The notes: generated from the sequence alone by a model not told the origin. A stretch of DNA of 64,000 bases from Lepidostoma basale (GCA_022606425.2 JAHDVF020001552.1:434001-498000), one strand, 5' to 3'. Positions 1-10,734 are shown, counted from the first letter of the stretch. Translations and numbers: made by a program.

Positions 1-424
1 ATTAATATGCTATCTTTTAAATCTCCTATTTGTGAAATAACCACCACATTGATACATGCTTTTAATTTTAAAATGATATCTCAATAAAAACAAACATACA
101 AATTAAATTTTCATTTGGGATTGAAATATGAAAAATATGGGTTTTCAAATTAGACCTGAAATCTGTAAGATCATTATGCACCTAAGGTATAAATGAAGAT
201 TATTCCAAGCTGATGAGCTACTGCAAAGGGTCAATCCTTAAATTTAGGCTCTTTGTTATACAGAGTTCTAATCTATTGTCTTGAAGAGTAATTCTCTTTG
301 TGGACTATAAAGCCATTGATATATTTGTCATTAGCTAAACTATTATGGATGTTATATGTATAATCCTTTAAAGGAGATGTATATTGTGCAAGCTCCCAAA
401 TTTCATATCATTTCATGCTATTGT
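1..424. other. AT-rich sequence, nothing recognised
   Basis: This is AT-rich DNA with many stops in all frames. I see no coding signature, repeat family or RNA gene. Confidence 0.6.
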
Positions 425-785
425 TTTTATCATCAGCCGTCTGTCATCTACTGCTGAATGTAGGCCTCTTCCAAAGTACGCCACCGCCCCCTATCCATTG
501 CCGCTCCCATCCATCCATGTCCAGCAATCCTCTTCAGATCGTCGGTCCAGCGGGCAGGGGGACGTCCAACTCTCTACGGAATCCTGTACGCGGTCTCCAC
601 TCCAGAACCCGTCTTCCCCATCGGCTGTCGGTTCTTCGACAGATATGGCCAGCCCACCGCCACTTCAGCCCACCTATCCGTAGAATCTCCTAAGTCACCT
701 TGGTTAGTTGTCGAATAAATTCGTTTTTAAATCTGTCCCTCAAGGTTATTCCAAGCATGGCTCTTTCCATGGCGCGCTGGGCAAA
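425..785 (-). mobile_element. RTE-like LINE fragment, 3' end
   Basis: On the - strand the sequence reads as the C-terminal tail of a non-LTR reverse transcriptase: AQRAMERAMLGITLRDRFKN, a K-x-T stretch, LKWRWAGHI, RWGRRVLEWRPRTG and a final segment ending near a YIQQ-type tail. These are standard features of RTE-clade LINEs. Stops and frameshifts are present. It is a 5'-truncated dead copy. The rest of the element is absent. Confidence 0.75.
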
Positions 786-1344
786 TTGTCTTGCTGTATT
801 TAAATCTGCAGTATTCTTCGGGATACATATTCATTATATGTAATATTTTAATTATATGCACCACGTAGATGAAAAAGGAGACTAAGAATTTTAATACTAC
901 GAAGCATGAATACACCATTAAAGAGCTCTTCGTAATTACTAAATTAAAATATCTTTACAATAGTTGTTTGGTTACAAGTATAATGAAGTCATTTTACGAG
1001 CACACCACGCCCAACAGGCAACTCAGCTGCGAGTTACATTAGGAACAATGTTATGTTAGTACAGGGTACATATAAGCCCTTGTCATCATGTTCCGCGACA
1101 GGTAACATGAAACCGTTTTGCGTGTCGCCATGTTGTGTTCGCTGTTTCCCGCCGCCCGAGATTTTACTGTTCCCACCGAGACATTTAACGCGGGAAAGCA
1201 TCCGGACCTGACGTCACTTTCTATTTCCTGTAAAATCATTCTCGAACATTTCAAATTAGTTCTATTTTTAAAACTTGAAAACCATTTTGTTTAACTAATC
1301 ATGCGATGGTCCAAGTTCTCCTGACATCGTTTTTTTAAACTAAC

Positions 1345-1405
1345 TAACTTCACGCCGTTTCTCCGGAAGGGTAGGCAGAGAGGATGGACACATGGCTTTG
1401 TTCTT
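1345..1405 (-). mobile_element. 3' terminus of a TAAC-tailed RTE-like LINE
   Basis: A run of TAAC units is followed by CACGCCGTTTCTCCGGAAGG and GGTAGGCAGAGAGGATGGA. The same terminal block recurs at many places in the window (for example 11629, 49830, 44218) next to reverse transcriptase fragments on the - strand, so TAAC repeats are the tail of this LINE family. Confidence 0.65.
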
Positions 1406-1424
1406 CAATACCTCTAGAGCATGG

Positions 1425-1677
1425 GTACCCAATTTTTTTTTCCCGTAGACCCCTTGCCGATTTCTTTTATTTTTTGCAGACCACCTGACCTCATTTCCTT
1501 CTTCCTTGTTGTAGACCTATATGGTATGTTCTCCAGAGGGTCGCTCCTCCTGTGATGGAGATTCCCTGCTGTCGTTCCATCTTTTAGGAGGTCTCTTATT
1601 GGGACTAGTCCCGTATGACTGATTATATAGTGCAATACAGGGGAGTCTGGTGGTATCCATTCTTTGGATATGACCAT
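1425..1677 (-). mobile_element. GAA-tailed RTE-like LINE fragment, 3' end
   Basis: In a shifted frame this matches the last portion of the copies at 63360-63775 and 55495-56090 (GTTAGNL, SDPLENIPYRSTTRK in the alternative frame). It is a short 5'-truncated copy lacking the reverse transcriptase core. Confidence 0.6.
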
Positions 1678-1739
1678 TGAAAATTATGACTTCTTTGATA
1701 ACCTATAGAAATTATGAATCTTCCAAAAAAAATATTATT

Positions 1740-1865
1740 TATTTTTGTATATTATACAAGTCGGTGAGCATTTACAAAAACCACAAAACACGCCGGGCGC
1801 GTATTGAGCACTTAACGATATGTCGATAGTGCGCACCTAACGCGTAATCAACAATCAACGTGTTA
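1740..1865 (+). repeat. Dispersed repeat with CGCCGGGCGCGTATTGAG core
   Basis: A GC-rich stretch in AT-rich surroundings contains CGCCGGGCGCGTATTGAG followed by CACTTAACGA and GCGCACCTA. An inverted copy lies at 23735-23860. The copies share flanking sequence such as a TATATTATACA stretch, so this is a dispersed repeat of unknown class, perhaps a non-autonomous DNA transposon. Confidence 0.5.
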
Positions 1866-2487
1866 AGATATTATTTTACAAAGAAATATATTTTTTTAAA
1901 TGTTGGTGCAATCGTTTAAGTACAAAATACACTCCGTAGAGTTTGGGGTTGAGGGTACAAAATAGGGTGTGATAATATTTATTTATTCACGCAGAGCGAG
2001 TTAATGTTTCCACACATTCTTGCCCGAACGTCGCCTATTAAGTAATCAGTTTTATGACTCGAAGCCAAACAACCGCAGACTCCGCTAGGTTCCCCTATCG
2101 AGTTATAAAGGTGTCACGAGTGACGGGGCTAGGGGGGCCGCGATGTTAGTTGCTTGATTTCTGGATGTAACCATCGCAAGTGGTGTCCCTGGTTGACGTG
2201 GTACTTGCTTTACACTCAGTAAATTAGTTTTAGGGTTCCTTGCTCTATTATCTCCATAGAGCTAACAATACATTTAGGGGGTATTATGGTCTAGAATTTT
2301 GGTAAAATAAATTTTGAGCATACATATTTAAAAAATAAATAATTCCAATAATTTACCGACTTTTCATTAAATTAAATGTCCATGGAATCTATAACTGGTC
2401 GTAAAATTACAACGAGCGTCCGAAAAAATATATTTTGAAGGCACACTTTATGAACAAGAATCGCCAATTAACAAAACATAAGTATAG

Positions 2488-2722
2488 ACGACCTTCGTGG
2501 CAGAGTGGTTAGAAGCTCTGACTTCCATACCGAAGGTCCCGGGTTCGATTCCCGGCGATGGCAGTGTGATTGTCACATTGTCTTTGGTCTGGTGTAGAAT
2601 TCACGTGACAATAAAATGGCGATAGATTGGCTACCAACCACATGTCATGTGGATCATCAATATAATAGCTAAAAATAATGTGTATACAGTAATTGGGTTT
2701 AAGCGACCTGTTGTATACAAGA
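2488..2722 (+). mobile_element. tRNA-derived SINE, nearly complete copy
   Basis: The 5' part folds like a tRNA and has internal RNA polymerase III promoter boxes: A box TGGCAGAGTGG and B box GGTTCGATTCC. It is followed by a SINE body (GATGGCAGTGTGATTGTCAC, ACAATAAAATGGCGATAGAT) and a tail with CAGTAATTGGGTTTAAGCG and CTGTTGTATAC. The same unit recurs at 12276, 23410, 36950, 40887, 50846 and 60085, so it is a transposed family rather than a functional tRNA. SINEs depend on a LINE for copying. Confidence 0.85.
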
Positions 2723-3130
2723 AAAAAAAAATAACGTTCAAAAGGGTAGTAGAGCTACTATGGGGTATGTTTTGCTGGAAAATATGCCTCTACAAAATGT
2801 CATAAGGCGCCATGTTGCATTTACAACGGCAACACTACTATCAAGTCCAATTCTCTAGCGTCCACAAGAGGTCTTTTTAAAGACCCCGTGAATCCCGGGC
2901 AATGTGGCGCATATTACTTAGTGCCATAGCAGATAGAGAGAGGACGAATGGCGAGCTTCCCGCGCCATAAAACTGGGTACACCCAGCTAAGGGAAGGTAA
3001 CCCCGACAGAAAATCCACCAGAGGAGGCAAGGGGATACCACTCTGGATATTTTTCCCCAGGTCATCAATCTCAAGGGTGATAGTCAACGTTAGGGAGACC
3101 TGACAGGATACAGTAAGAAGAAGTGTAACG
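2723..3130. other. Unidentified stretch with higher GC, possible LINE 3' end
   Basis: Composition rises over the flanks. It holds the short palindrome CTTTTTAAAG and ends in AGTAAGAAGAAGTG, similar to the GAA tails of LINE copies elsewhere. I see no protein match, so a LINE untranslated end is only a guess. Confidence 0.35.
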
Positions 3131-3289
3131 TATCATTCCATGACTTACTGCTACGGCTGCCTGACACTTTTTTTCAAATCATTAAACACGTTTTTCTCTC
3201 AAACTATTTTTTTTCAACGTGGTTGACATGATAATTCAAGTTCTATTTCACCAATTTACTTCAAATTAATGAAAATATTTTTATGTAAA

Positions 3290-3400
3290 AAATCTTTTTT
3301 ATATGTATATTTAGTTTAAATCCACTGTTGTTTGTGTCTTCGACCGGTTTTGACAGATCGCTACCATCTTCTGATACCTTATCAAATTTTGTTAGGGTTA
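3290..3400 (-). repeat. Half of a hammerhead-like inverted-repeat element (GAUG class)
   Basis: The complement contains GAUGGUAGCGAUCUGUC followed by AAAACCGGUCGAAGACAC. It matches one arm of the element at 42309-42407. The ACCGGUC segment is the palindromic stem III plus cleavable C seen in related families, but the usual CUGANGA is not present. Confidence 0.5.
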
Positions 3401-3589
3401 TATATGAAATTAAAATAGTGGGGGGTTGAAGTTTAATGATTCTATATAATCCAATGATTTTAAAATGTTCTAACAGTATTACTAATATTAATATTATTGT
3501 TATTGTTTTTTTTGTAGGTTAAATTGTTTTTAGTTTCTATATATTATAATAAAAAAACAATTACGAGTGTGACTAATGTTAGTAATGAT

Positions 3590-3765
3590 GCTATGCAATG
3601 TAAGGCTTATAACTTCTTCTCCAGCGCTACAACCCTTGGGGGGTCTTAGCCTCCTCCAAGAAACGTCTCCATCCCGTCCTGTCTCTGTCCAGGACGCTGA
3701 CATCCTGATATAGATCGTAGAGCTCTTCGTTGTATCTCCTTCTTCACGTCTGACCATCCTTAATG
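3590..3765 (-). mobile_element. LINE 3' fragment
   Basis: The - strand reads LRMVRREEGDTTKSSTIYI, then SWTETGRDGDVSWRRLRPPK and GL/GC-x-x-x-EE, which resembles the extreme C-terminus of RTE-like reverse transcriptases (R-D-R-x-x-W motif before a short tail). Very short and truncated. Confidence 0.5.
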
Positions 3766-4149
3766 GGTCCGGAGATTCTAAATATATATTTTAAAAAGAT
3801 TTTTTTCAAATTTGTTTTATTTTAATTATTTAAAATGAACTTCTACCATGAAATTTCAACTGAGATTTTTTTTTCAATTTACTTAAAATTTTGTAACCAC
3901 CTTCAATATTAAACTTTCTATTACCCCTACCACGTTTGTATCAAAACGTCAAAACGCCCAAAATGTATGCCTCTGGACCAGAATACCCCCCTTAAGCCCC
4001 TAGATGAATTTAACTTTATAATGCTCGAATAAAACCCTATTCAGCTAAAAATATGATTACTTGGATTATTTATCTAGTTTTGATTGTATATCGACTAGTT
4101 TACATTAATGAAGGGGGATTTGGATTTTTGAACATGAGCGGCAAATCTC

Positions 4150-4372
4150 AGGTTTTTTTAAGCTCTTTACATAATTACAGCGCGAGCCAAATTGATTTAA
4201 AGGGTAACATTATTCTCATGACATATGACAGATAGCTAATCTATCGGCATTTTATTGTAAAAAGAATTCTACATCAGACCAATGACAGCGTGATAATAAT
4301 GCTGTCTTTCGGAAACTGAACACGGAACCCTCGGTGATTTTTCTTTGCCACGAAGGTGTTATTTTTTTCTAT
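4150..4372 (-). mobile_element. Degenerate tRNA-derived SINE
   Basis: Complement of the SINE family: the body element ATCGGCATTTTATTGT and the tRNA-like 5' end TTTGCCACGAAGGTGTT are recognisable, but the B box is decayed. Its 3' tail begins GCGCGAGCCAAATTGATTTA, the second tail type (also at 23410 and 41070). Confidence 0.65.
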
Positions 4373-4525
4373 TATCTAAAAGTTTTATTAAATTATATGG
4401 AAATGGTATTTTTCGCCTTGCCAAGTCATTGTCAAATGTCACATAGACACGATAATGAATATTTGATAATGCCTTAGCCTGACGAAACATGTTACTCCCA
4501 TTAATTATAATAAAATTTCTAAAAA
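4373..4525 (+). repeat. Inverted-repeat element with GAAACATG hairpins (family 5)
   Basis: Left arm has AGTTTTATTAAATTATATGG and TTTTTCGCCTTGCC; right arm has TTTGATAATGCCTTAGCC, GACGAAACATG and AATTATAATAAAATTT. The right half resembles a hammerhead second half (stem II hairpin, GAAA, ACATGT-type palindrome) but UUGAUAA replaces CUGANGA. Other copies: 7385, 16705, 17790, 22305, 34925, 41740, 54500, 58520. Confidence 0.65.
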
Positions 4526-5551
4526 ACAAACATTTTCAATCTTATTAATTTTTTCGTGTGGAAATTACATCATTACTCAAGAAACAATATACAAAGTATT
4601 CTATAATAACTGATTTAAGAAAAATACGTTTTATTATACTAATTTTTCATTTTATGAACGTTTATTTCTTTTTTTTATATCGTTTGATGCATGTTTTATT
4701 TTACTTCATAAAATTTTAGAAACTTTTATTTAAAACATGAAAGAATACTGAATGCTAAATTCCGCTCTCGGAATTTAAAAGTTCTGATCTCTTATTTCAG
4801 TTTTAAGAAAAACTTTTCAGTAAATATTATTTCAAACAATTATTTAAAGGATTCGAATCTTGGAATTAAATCTAATCAATTAATTAATGATTTTTCGATT
4901 GGAAAATAAGTGCCTGCTTACTAATTAGAAGCGTTTCAGCGTGGCTGAAAGATTGAGATGTTGGAGTGCTTAAATCTGTGCAAAGTAAAGTCATTGCGGG
5001 CGGAAGTTTGGGATTTATAGACTCTCCTAAAGAGCTCTCAATACTATATTTGCATAACTCGGGTATAGTGCTTGAACCTAATGATGAAAGCTATCGTTTA
5101 TCTTGAATTGTTTATCATTCTGAATTCTTATTTTAATTTAATCAAATTAACACTCTCATAATATTAAGAAATTTCCTTCACATAGTATTAGTATTATCCC
5201 AATAAACAGAAATATTTTTTTCTTCAATAGAACTTGAACCCGCAACTCAAGCTTTTCGAAACGAATCCTTTTTACCAGTCCCTTTATATTTTTTGAATTT
5301 TTCTTAAAATGTTTTTATTTAATTGAATTCTTTGAGTTGATTTCTTAATGTGTAATCTGTGAGCATTTTATACGGATCAAATGAATGGTTGAAGTAAAAT
5401 AGGCATTAAGTACCAAAAAATAAGTTTGAAGTTTCGATCTATATACGAGTATTATAAATAACGAAACTGATTAAAAAATCTAAACACAAAATAATTTATT
5501 TTTCAGATAATCAAATGATTTTACTGAAATCTCTTGATGGATGTTCATTTT

Positions 5552-5714
5552 AAATAATAATTAAATAAAACGATGTTTTTAAACTACTTCCACTTTTGTC
5601 TTTATTTCGAATACCAGTCTGTCAGTGCCAGCGAGCCTGGCGAAACCGGTCGCTGTCGAAATAAAGACAAAAGTGGAAGTAGTTAAAAACATCGTTTTAT
5701 TTAATTATTATTTA
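5552..5714 (+). repeat. Inverted-repeat element with hammerhead-like head (GAUG class)
   Basis: Two arms of about 58 bp (5552-5610 and 5657-5714) are near-perfect reverse complements with one indel. Between them is TGCCAGCGAGCCTGGC followed by GAAACCGGTCGCTGTCG. The arms would form a long stem I, CCAG/CUGG a stem II, and ACCGGU a palindromic stem III with C at the cleavage position. The 5' core is not canonical. Related: 34849, 25580-25625, 42309, 3290. Confidence 0.75.
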
Positions 5715-5894
5715 ATTACTTTTTTTTCAAATAACCTGTTGTGTACAAACAAATGGAAAACAACGAAAACTGCTTCATTAAAAAGGTCACGTGGCAAACC
5801 AAGAACCAGGAAAATTTTTAATAGATTTTGCTGCAAACCTATCCCTAGGATTAAAACATAAAAATATATAGGTATATGTTCTTATTTAGTATTG

Positions 5895-6015
5895 TTTTAC
5901 AGTGGATCCACCGTAGAATGCTAAGAATATCTTGGACCGATATGATAACAAACACTGATGTATTACGTAGAGCCAATACAAATAGTGAACTGTTCACCAC
6001 TGTTAAACTCCATCA
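5895..6015 (+). mobile_element. RTE-like LINE fragment, split by a MITE
   Basis: The + strand reads RRMLRISWTDMITNTDVLRR, then ANTNSELFTTVKLHQI, matching the segment RMFRIPWTHRVTNTEVLNR of the copy at 38040-38520. The reading breaks off at about 6015, where the inverted-repeat element at 6018-6575 begins, and resumes after it. Confidence 0.72.
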
Positions 6016-6017
6016 AA

Positions 6018-6575
6018 TATTTTACATCATTTTGAATGTATACAAATACTTGTAGACGAATACTGGATTTTACCCATTGTAGGTTATCAATTCAAAAATT
6101 AATTGTATCTCAATAGAGATGAAGATGCAAATAGGAAACAGAATATGGCGATCGAGGTGTTTAGAGGACTTATGACCTGTTGGTTGGGTTAAGCGCATGC
6201 TTTATGTAATACAACATTCCCCATTCCACTTTTTCTTATGACCACCATGTCTGACAACTTTTTTTGGAAGTTGTATATATGTTAATCTGTAACACCAAAC
6301 TTCACATGTTAGTTTCAATCTACACACTAGCGCCATCTATGAATATTGGATTTTAAGTGTTAAGCAGAAGATCTTTTTATTAACGCAATGTGAAAGGCTA
6401 CCGCCATTATCGTATTGCTAGATAACGCCTGTAGATTTCGCTCCAATTAACTGGAACCAGTTTTTGTTTTTACATAACCAATGACAGGTCATAAGTCCTG
6501 TAAATACCTCGATCACCATATTCTGTTTCCAATTTGCATTTTCGTCTCTATTGAGATACAATTAATCCTCCATAA
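6018..6575 (+). mobile_element. MITE-like element with long inverted repeats, inserted in a LINE
   Basis: It opens with TGTATACAAATACTTGTAGA and TACTGGATTTTACCCATTG. An inner segment, ATTAATTGTATCTCAATAGA to the GGACTTATGACCTGT region (about 85 bp), is repeated inverted at 6485-6570. No coding capacity. Other copies: 13170, 34545, 48538 and 48699. It is inserted within the LINE copy whose halves lie at 5895 and 6576. Short AT-rich AAATAT-type sequence at both junctions may be a target duplication. Confidence 0.75.
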
Positions 6576-6694
6576 AATATCATATTTTGGCCATGTAACG
6601 AGGTAAAAAATACACCGTACTTCAGCCGTCATGAAGGGGAAGATTGAGGGCCGCAGAAGGTCGAGAGAAGACAGCTTTCCTGGCTTTGAAACAT

Positions 6695-6728
6695 CCGAGA
6701 ATGTACCGGCGCGCCGGTACATTCTCGG
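6695..6728. repeat. Perfect 34-bp palindrome
   Basis: CCGAGAATGTACCGGCG is followed immediately by its exact reverse complement. Part of the right arm is repeated directly at 6729-6743. It interrupts the LINE reading. Confidence 0.9.
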
Positions 6729-6749
6729 TCCGGTACATTCTCATACCTC

Positions 6750-6779
6750 ACAGTTCTGACGCCGCGGCGTCAGAACTGT
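6750..6779. repeat. Perfect 30-bp palindrome
   Basis: ACAGTTCTGACGCCG is followed without spacer by its exact reverse complement, 21 bp after the first palindrome. Confidence 0.9.
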
Positions 6780-7384
6780 AAGGGAGCTGTTTCGCGCCGC
6801 CAAGGACAGGGAAGCTTTCTCCCAAATAGTCGTCAACGTCGGGGGATCCGGGAGGACACGTGAAGAAGAATAAAAATATTGTTTCATGTAATATTTTTGA
6901 ATGGGAGAAATTATTCACAGGGATATAAAACATTATTCAGCTACAATCATCTTCCATAAAACAGTTTTAATCTCGTGGTCATTGTACGGTAGCGATTAAA
7001 CTCGTTCCCGCAACAATGAGTGCAGATCAAAGGGCGCAGATCGGGTCGCAATCTTCCATTGTCAGCTGCAATAATGGTCCGAAATAGAGGATTGCATATG
7101 CCATTTACCAACTGACAATCCACATTGTAAGCCTGTGTGATGGGATTCCATTGAAATTCATGCTGAATCACTTTTATGGAGTCTACTAAACATTTTATTC
7201 TGCTATGTCCCAATTATTAAAAGGCGTTTGGATTTATGAATTTAAATTTGTTATGCTTAAAACTAAAATTTCAATTAGTTTTAATAAATTAGCACTCAAC
7301 AGACATGATGTAATATTATTTATTGTTTATTGAACAATGATATAATACTCTATTTTAAATAATTATTACGAATGAAATCGATGT

Positions 7385-7460
7385 TGTCTAAAAGTTTTAT
7401 TATAATGTCTTTTATAGAAGTGACATTTTTCGCCTTGCTCGGGCAATATCAATTGTATAA
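7385..7460 (-). repeat. Half of a family 5 inverted-repeat element
   Basis: AAAGTTTTATTATAATGTC and TTTTTCGCCTTGC match the left arm of the family 5 elements at 22305 and 41740. Confidence 0.5.
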
Positions 7461-7625
7461 CAATGAATCAGTTTGGTTATGTAAGAAGTCTGAAGAATCG
7501 ACGTGCGTGTATGACTCGCTGTATGAATGTGGAGGAACTAGAGAGGTGTGCCAGAATAAAGTAGTTTGACGGTCCATTCTCTCTGCTTACCCCAACGAGA
7601 AAACGGTGTGATGGTTTGTTGTTGT
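7460..7625 (+). mobile_element. 3' end of a TAAC-tailed RTE-like LINE, + orientation
   Basis: GTGTATGACTCGCTGTATGA through GAGGTGTGCCAGAATAAAG and CTCTCTGCTTACCCC to ACGGTGTGATGGTT corresponds to the C-terminus (MNVEEAREVCQDRTVW-SAYPS-GET) of the better copy at 11643-12113. Degenerate. Confidence 0.65.
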
Positions 7626-8254
7626 TTCTGTTGTTATAACAATGAATAACATTTCATTATGCACTAGAAAGGCGTCACATGATTTTTCTTTAAAATATTA
7701 TAGAGCAAACGTTTTCATCCGTATAAATTTCTTTTATTTTATATTATTTTTCAGGCACGTCCGAGAGATGTCTGCTAATCAAGTAATAAAGTTTAGTGAA
7801 ATTTCATTTGAAAGTTGTATTTTATTTATTCCGATATGAATCTACAACACAAAGTGAAGGCGAATATAGACGAAATACAAATGTTTAAATAAGATTTTAA
7901 TCCTATAATTCTATGTGCAATGTTAACGAACAGAACTATTTTAATTCAAGCTAGATGTGAAGTGAATTCGACATTTAAAATCTTCAACCCGGCGAATCCG
8001 AGATTCTGGAATGTTGGAGGATTTATTACAAATACGAGATAAACCCGAACAAAGCTCATAAAACGTCAGGTGAATTATGCAGCTTTGTTTGAAGAGGTAC
8101 TTTCCCCCTAAAATGTTTATGGCCGTGGAACTTGTTCAATATACTATTTTTAAGAGCACTACTCCGTCGTTCGTTTGAATGCATTTGATCATTCTGCAAT
8201 GTAAGATTCAAATAATGTTTTCATACGATGTATGCACACATACATGAACGTGGC

Positions 8255-8460
8255 CGCCTTTTAGTATTTGATTAAATTTGTCATTCCATCCTTTTCTTTA
8301 TCTTCCTCGGTTTCTTTTTCTACTCACACTGCTTGTATAACCATTCTTCTCGTTCATTTGTTCCATTTGTCTGAACAATCTAAGGGATCCTTTTTTAATT
8401 TAACTTATGATGCAACCATCTGCTTTACATTTCTTACTTATTTTGTCGTTCGGTAGTCTA
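8255..8460 (-). mobile_element. RTE-like LINE fragment
   Basis: The - strand matches the family member at 44430-44642 (KKGSLRWFGHMERM, VEREAS). Degenerate and truncated. Confidence 0.55.
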
Positions 8461-8900
8461 TCGTGTCATCATCATCGGCTGTCCCTTGTGTTCGAGGAAG
8501 ACTCCTTTACGGTTGTGGGTCTGCATGTGACTGAAAAGCCCGATCCTGGACCCACAAATTCTGGGGCATCTGGGACAGGGGAAATCGCTTGTAATGGAGC
8601 CATCACCGTCTCCCAGTGGTCTTTCCTTTCTCGTCCTCCACTTCTCTGCGACATCGTCTCTGGGCTGTGCTTCAAAGTCTTCCGTACCTTTATGTACTGT
8701 TGTTCTCCACCTAAGTCTGTCTTCTACAGTATTTTCCTATCAATCACAGTCGATGCCAGTCTTTTGTAGGTTTTCTTTAAGGGAGTCCTTAAAACGTTTC
8801 CTCTGACCACCGTGTGAGCGTTTCCCTTGGGTAAGCTGAGTTCTCGAGAAGTCTGAGTTCTGAAGACCGCAATCCGCACATCGATGTTTAACGTCAAAAC
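8461..8900 (-). mobile_element. LINE C-terminus, different RTE-like family
   Basis: On the - strand: RTQLTQGKRSHGGQRKRFKD, SLKENLQKTGIDCD, then after a frameshift ERKDHWETVMAPLQAIS and a Cys-containing end. This is the tail (GE-L-x-x-GKR-x-x-GG-x-KRFKD) common to a widespread group of animal non-LTR elements, some of which end in a C2H2-like finger. Several frameshifts. Confidence 0.7.
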
Positions 8901-8999
8901 GTACTATGATCAAGATTTGTAGATTCTTCAATTGGAACAAAAAAATTGTTGAAATAACAACTTTTGTTTAAGCATATTTCTTGATAAGGGATAAGCGTA

Positions 9000-9770
9000 T
9001 ATATTTAAGTACTTATAAAGTAATTATGAAAAAAGGTATTCAAATTTAGAATGGTTTTTATTCCGTTCCACCCTATCAGCGTATTCCAAGCAACCGGTGA
9101 GTTAATTGGACGTTAGATCGGCTTTCAAATTTATTTTGAATTAGCTTCATTATTTCGGGGCTGTTTTCTTTTCCCGAATTTATTTGACTTCTGAACTCAA
9201 ACAAACGAACATTATCCGAAAAGAAATTAACCCCTCCCAACTTTTCTCTCCCGGCTGTTTGCTCGGGATATTGTCAAGCTAATTGTATTTTCAGATGAAA
9301 CCGGATGGACGAAAATAATCATTTCATTTTACCAAATGATATGCAAATAAACGCTCCGTCTCATAGTGCTTGGATCGTATTTTTTGTATACCGTACGATG
9401 CTAGCAAGGTTCTAATTTCATTTTTAATCTCCATTGTTTGAAGTCCATTAAAAATAATATAATTCTCTATTTTTTCGTGAATTTTGTTTAACCACATAGT
9501 GCTATTTAAATCCAATGAAAATCGTTTTAATTTAAATGAAAATCGTTTTAATTCAAATTGGCACTTTTTAAAGTACTGATGTTTTTAAAACATTCAGAGG
9601 AAAATTATCATAAGGAGCATGTGTAAAATTTCCAAGACAAATGAATTGATATGAATTAGCCCCTCTAAAAGCAAACATTTCCAAGCAATTATTTGTAAGC
9701 CATTAAATTTATTTATTAATTAATATTAGGTGTGTTATTTAATTAAGAAATTTGTCTTAGCAAGGAAAAC
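9000..9770. other. AT-rich sequence, nothing recognised
   Basis: No reading frame with a family signature. A direct repeat of GAAAATCGTTTTAATT lies near 9515-9560. Otherwise no structure found. Confidence 0.5.
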
Positions 9771-10044
9771 AAATCTAATTCTTCATCTTCCTAACCATCT
9801 CTCCATTGCTGGATGTAGGCCTTTTCGGAGCGCCAGCTTATTTTTTGACCCTCTGCGTAAGACCCATGCCAACGGAAAGGCAACGTTCACTTCGATCAGA
9901 GGAACAATTGCGAACAGTATTACGTTTTCAGTCGGAGGCAATAAAGCAACTTTATAAAATCGTGCGTTCAGTATTGCGGGTCCGTTGGCGAGGGATAGCC
10001 TTCCTGTTAGAATTAAGTATGAGGATAGTAACGTTAAATTTAAG

Positions 10045-10155
10045 AAACCTAAAATGCACTGTTCGGTCAGTCTTTTCCTTGTGCACCCTTAGAGCTATTA
10101 ATTCTACAAAACGGCGCACTTAAAATATAAATAATAATAATAATAATAATAATTC
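10045..10155 (+). mobile_element. CR1-like LINE 3' end with AAT-repeat tail
   Basis: TTGTGCACCCTTAGAGCTAT and AAAACGGCGCACTTAAAATA lead into an AATAAT run at 10128-10151. The same end (GTGCCCTTGAGGTGATTACA, AACGGCGCTTTAAAA, ATT run) closes the longer copy at 45520-46043, and a reversed one is at 39678-39780. Confidence 0.6.
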
Positions 10156-10370
10156 TCCATTTTTCTCTATCCTGCGCGACTCTTTTCCATCATCTTCTCC
10201 CGACTAGAATTCTATCGTCAACCCATATTTTTTGGAGTCGACCGACACTTTTTTCCTCCCATCTCTCAATTCCCTATCTGGCGACACGTCCTGCCCATTT
10301 TCACTTAAGTTTGGCAACACAGTCCATCACATCGACAAGCTTAGTGCGGCGTCTGATTTCGGTATTAGGT
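10155..10370 (-). mobile_element. RTE-like LINE fragment
   Basis: The - strand reads EIRRRTKLVDVMDCVAKLK, KWAGRVAR, SVGRLQKIWVDD, then GRRWWKRVAQDREKWR. This matches the RTE pattern E-I-R-R-R-T-K, W-A-G-H, GRP-x-x-W-D-D, A-Q-D-R. Short and broken. Confidence 0.7.
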
Positions 10371-10734
10371 ATATTCGGTATTGCACATATTATATGCATA
10401 TAATTCCTAAAAATAATGAAACTTACATAAAAAAATACATTTTCAACAATATTTTAAAAGTAGTTTTACGTGATTGGTATTCATTATTCATGAACCATCA
10501 TCATCATCGTGTCAATGACAAGATTATTTTGAAGCGGTGGCGTTAAAAAGGACCATATTTCTCTTCTCTTGCCATTGTGGTGGAAGGTTTAGTCAATTTT
10601 GTGTCGTTTCCATGTGTGCCGGATGTTAAAGTAACACCACACGTCGAGGCATCTTGCTTTTAACAATATATAACATAGTTAACAATAAATAACATTTGTT
10701 TTGTCTAAGTCCATCATTATAACAACAACAGCAA

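Larger units (their letters stand above)
6576..6885 (+). mobile_element. Second half of the split RTE-like LINE, with two perfect palindromes
   Basis: Continues the 5895 fragment: LYFGHVTR, then MKGKIEGRRRSREDS and, after rearranged DNA, VRELFRAAKDREAFSQIVVN and VGGSGR. This matches the end of the copy at 38040-38520. Inside are perfect palindromes at 6695-6728 and 6750-6779 that are not part of the family sequence. Ends in GAAGAAG. Confidence 0.75.

Noticed and set aside
384..693. Two + strand open frames
   Set aside because: They are antisense shadows of an RTE-like LINE on the - strand.
2508..2575. Functional tRNA gene
   Set aside because: A and B boxes are good, but the same unit with body and tail recurs at about nine sites, so it is a SINE head.
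10142..10165. CRISPR-like or tandem repeat array
   Set aside because: Only AAT microsatellite units that form the tail of a LINE copy.
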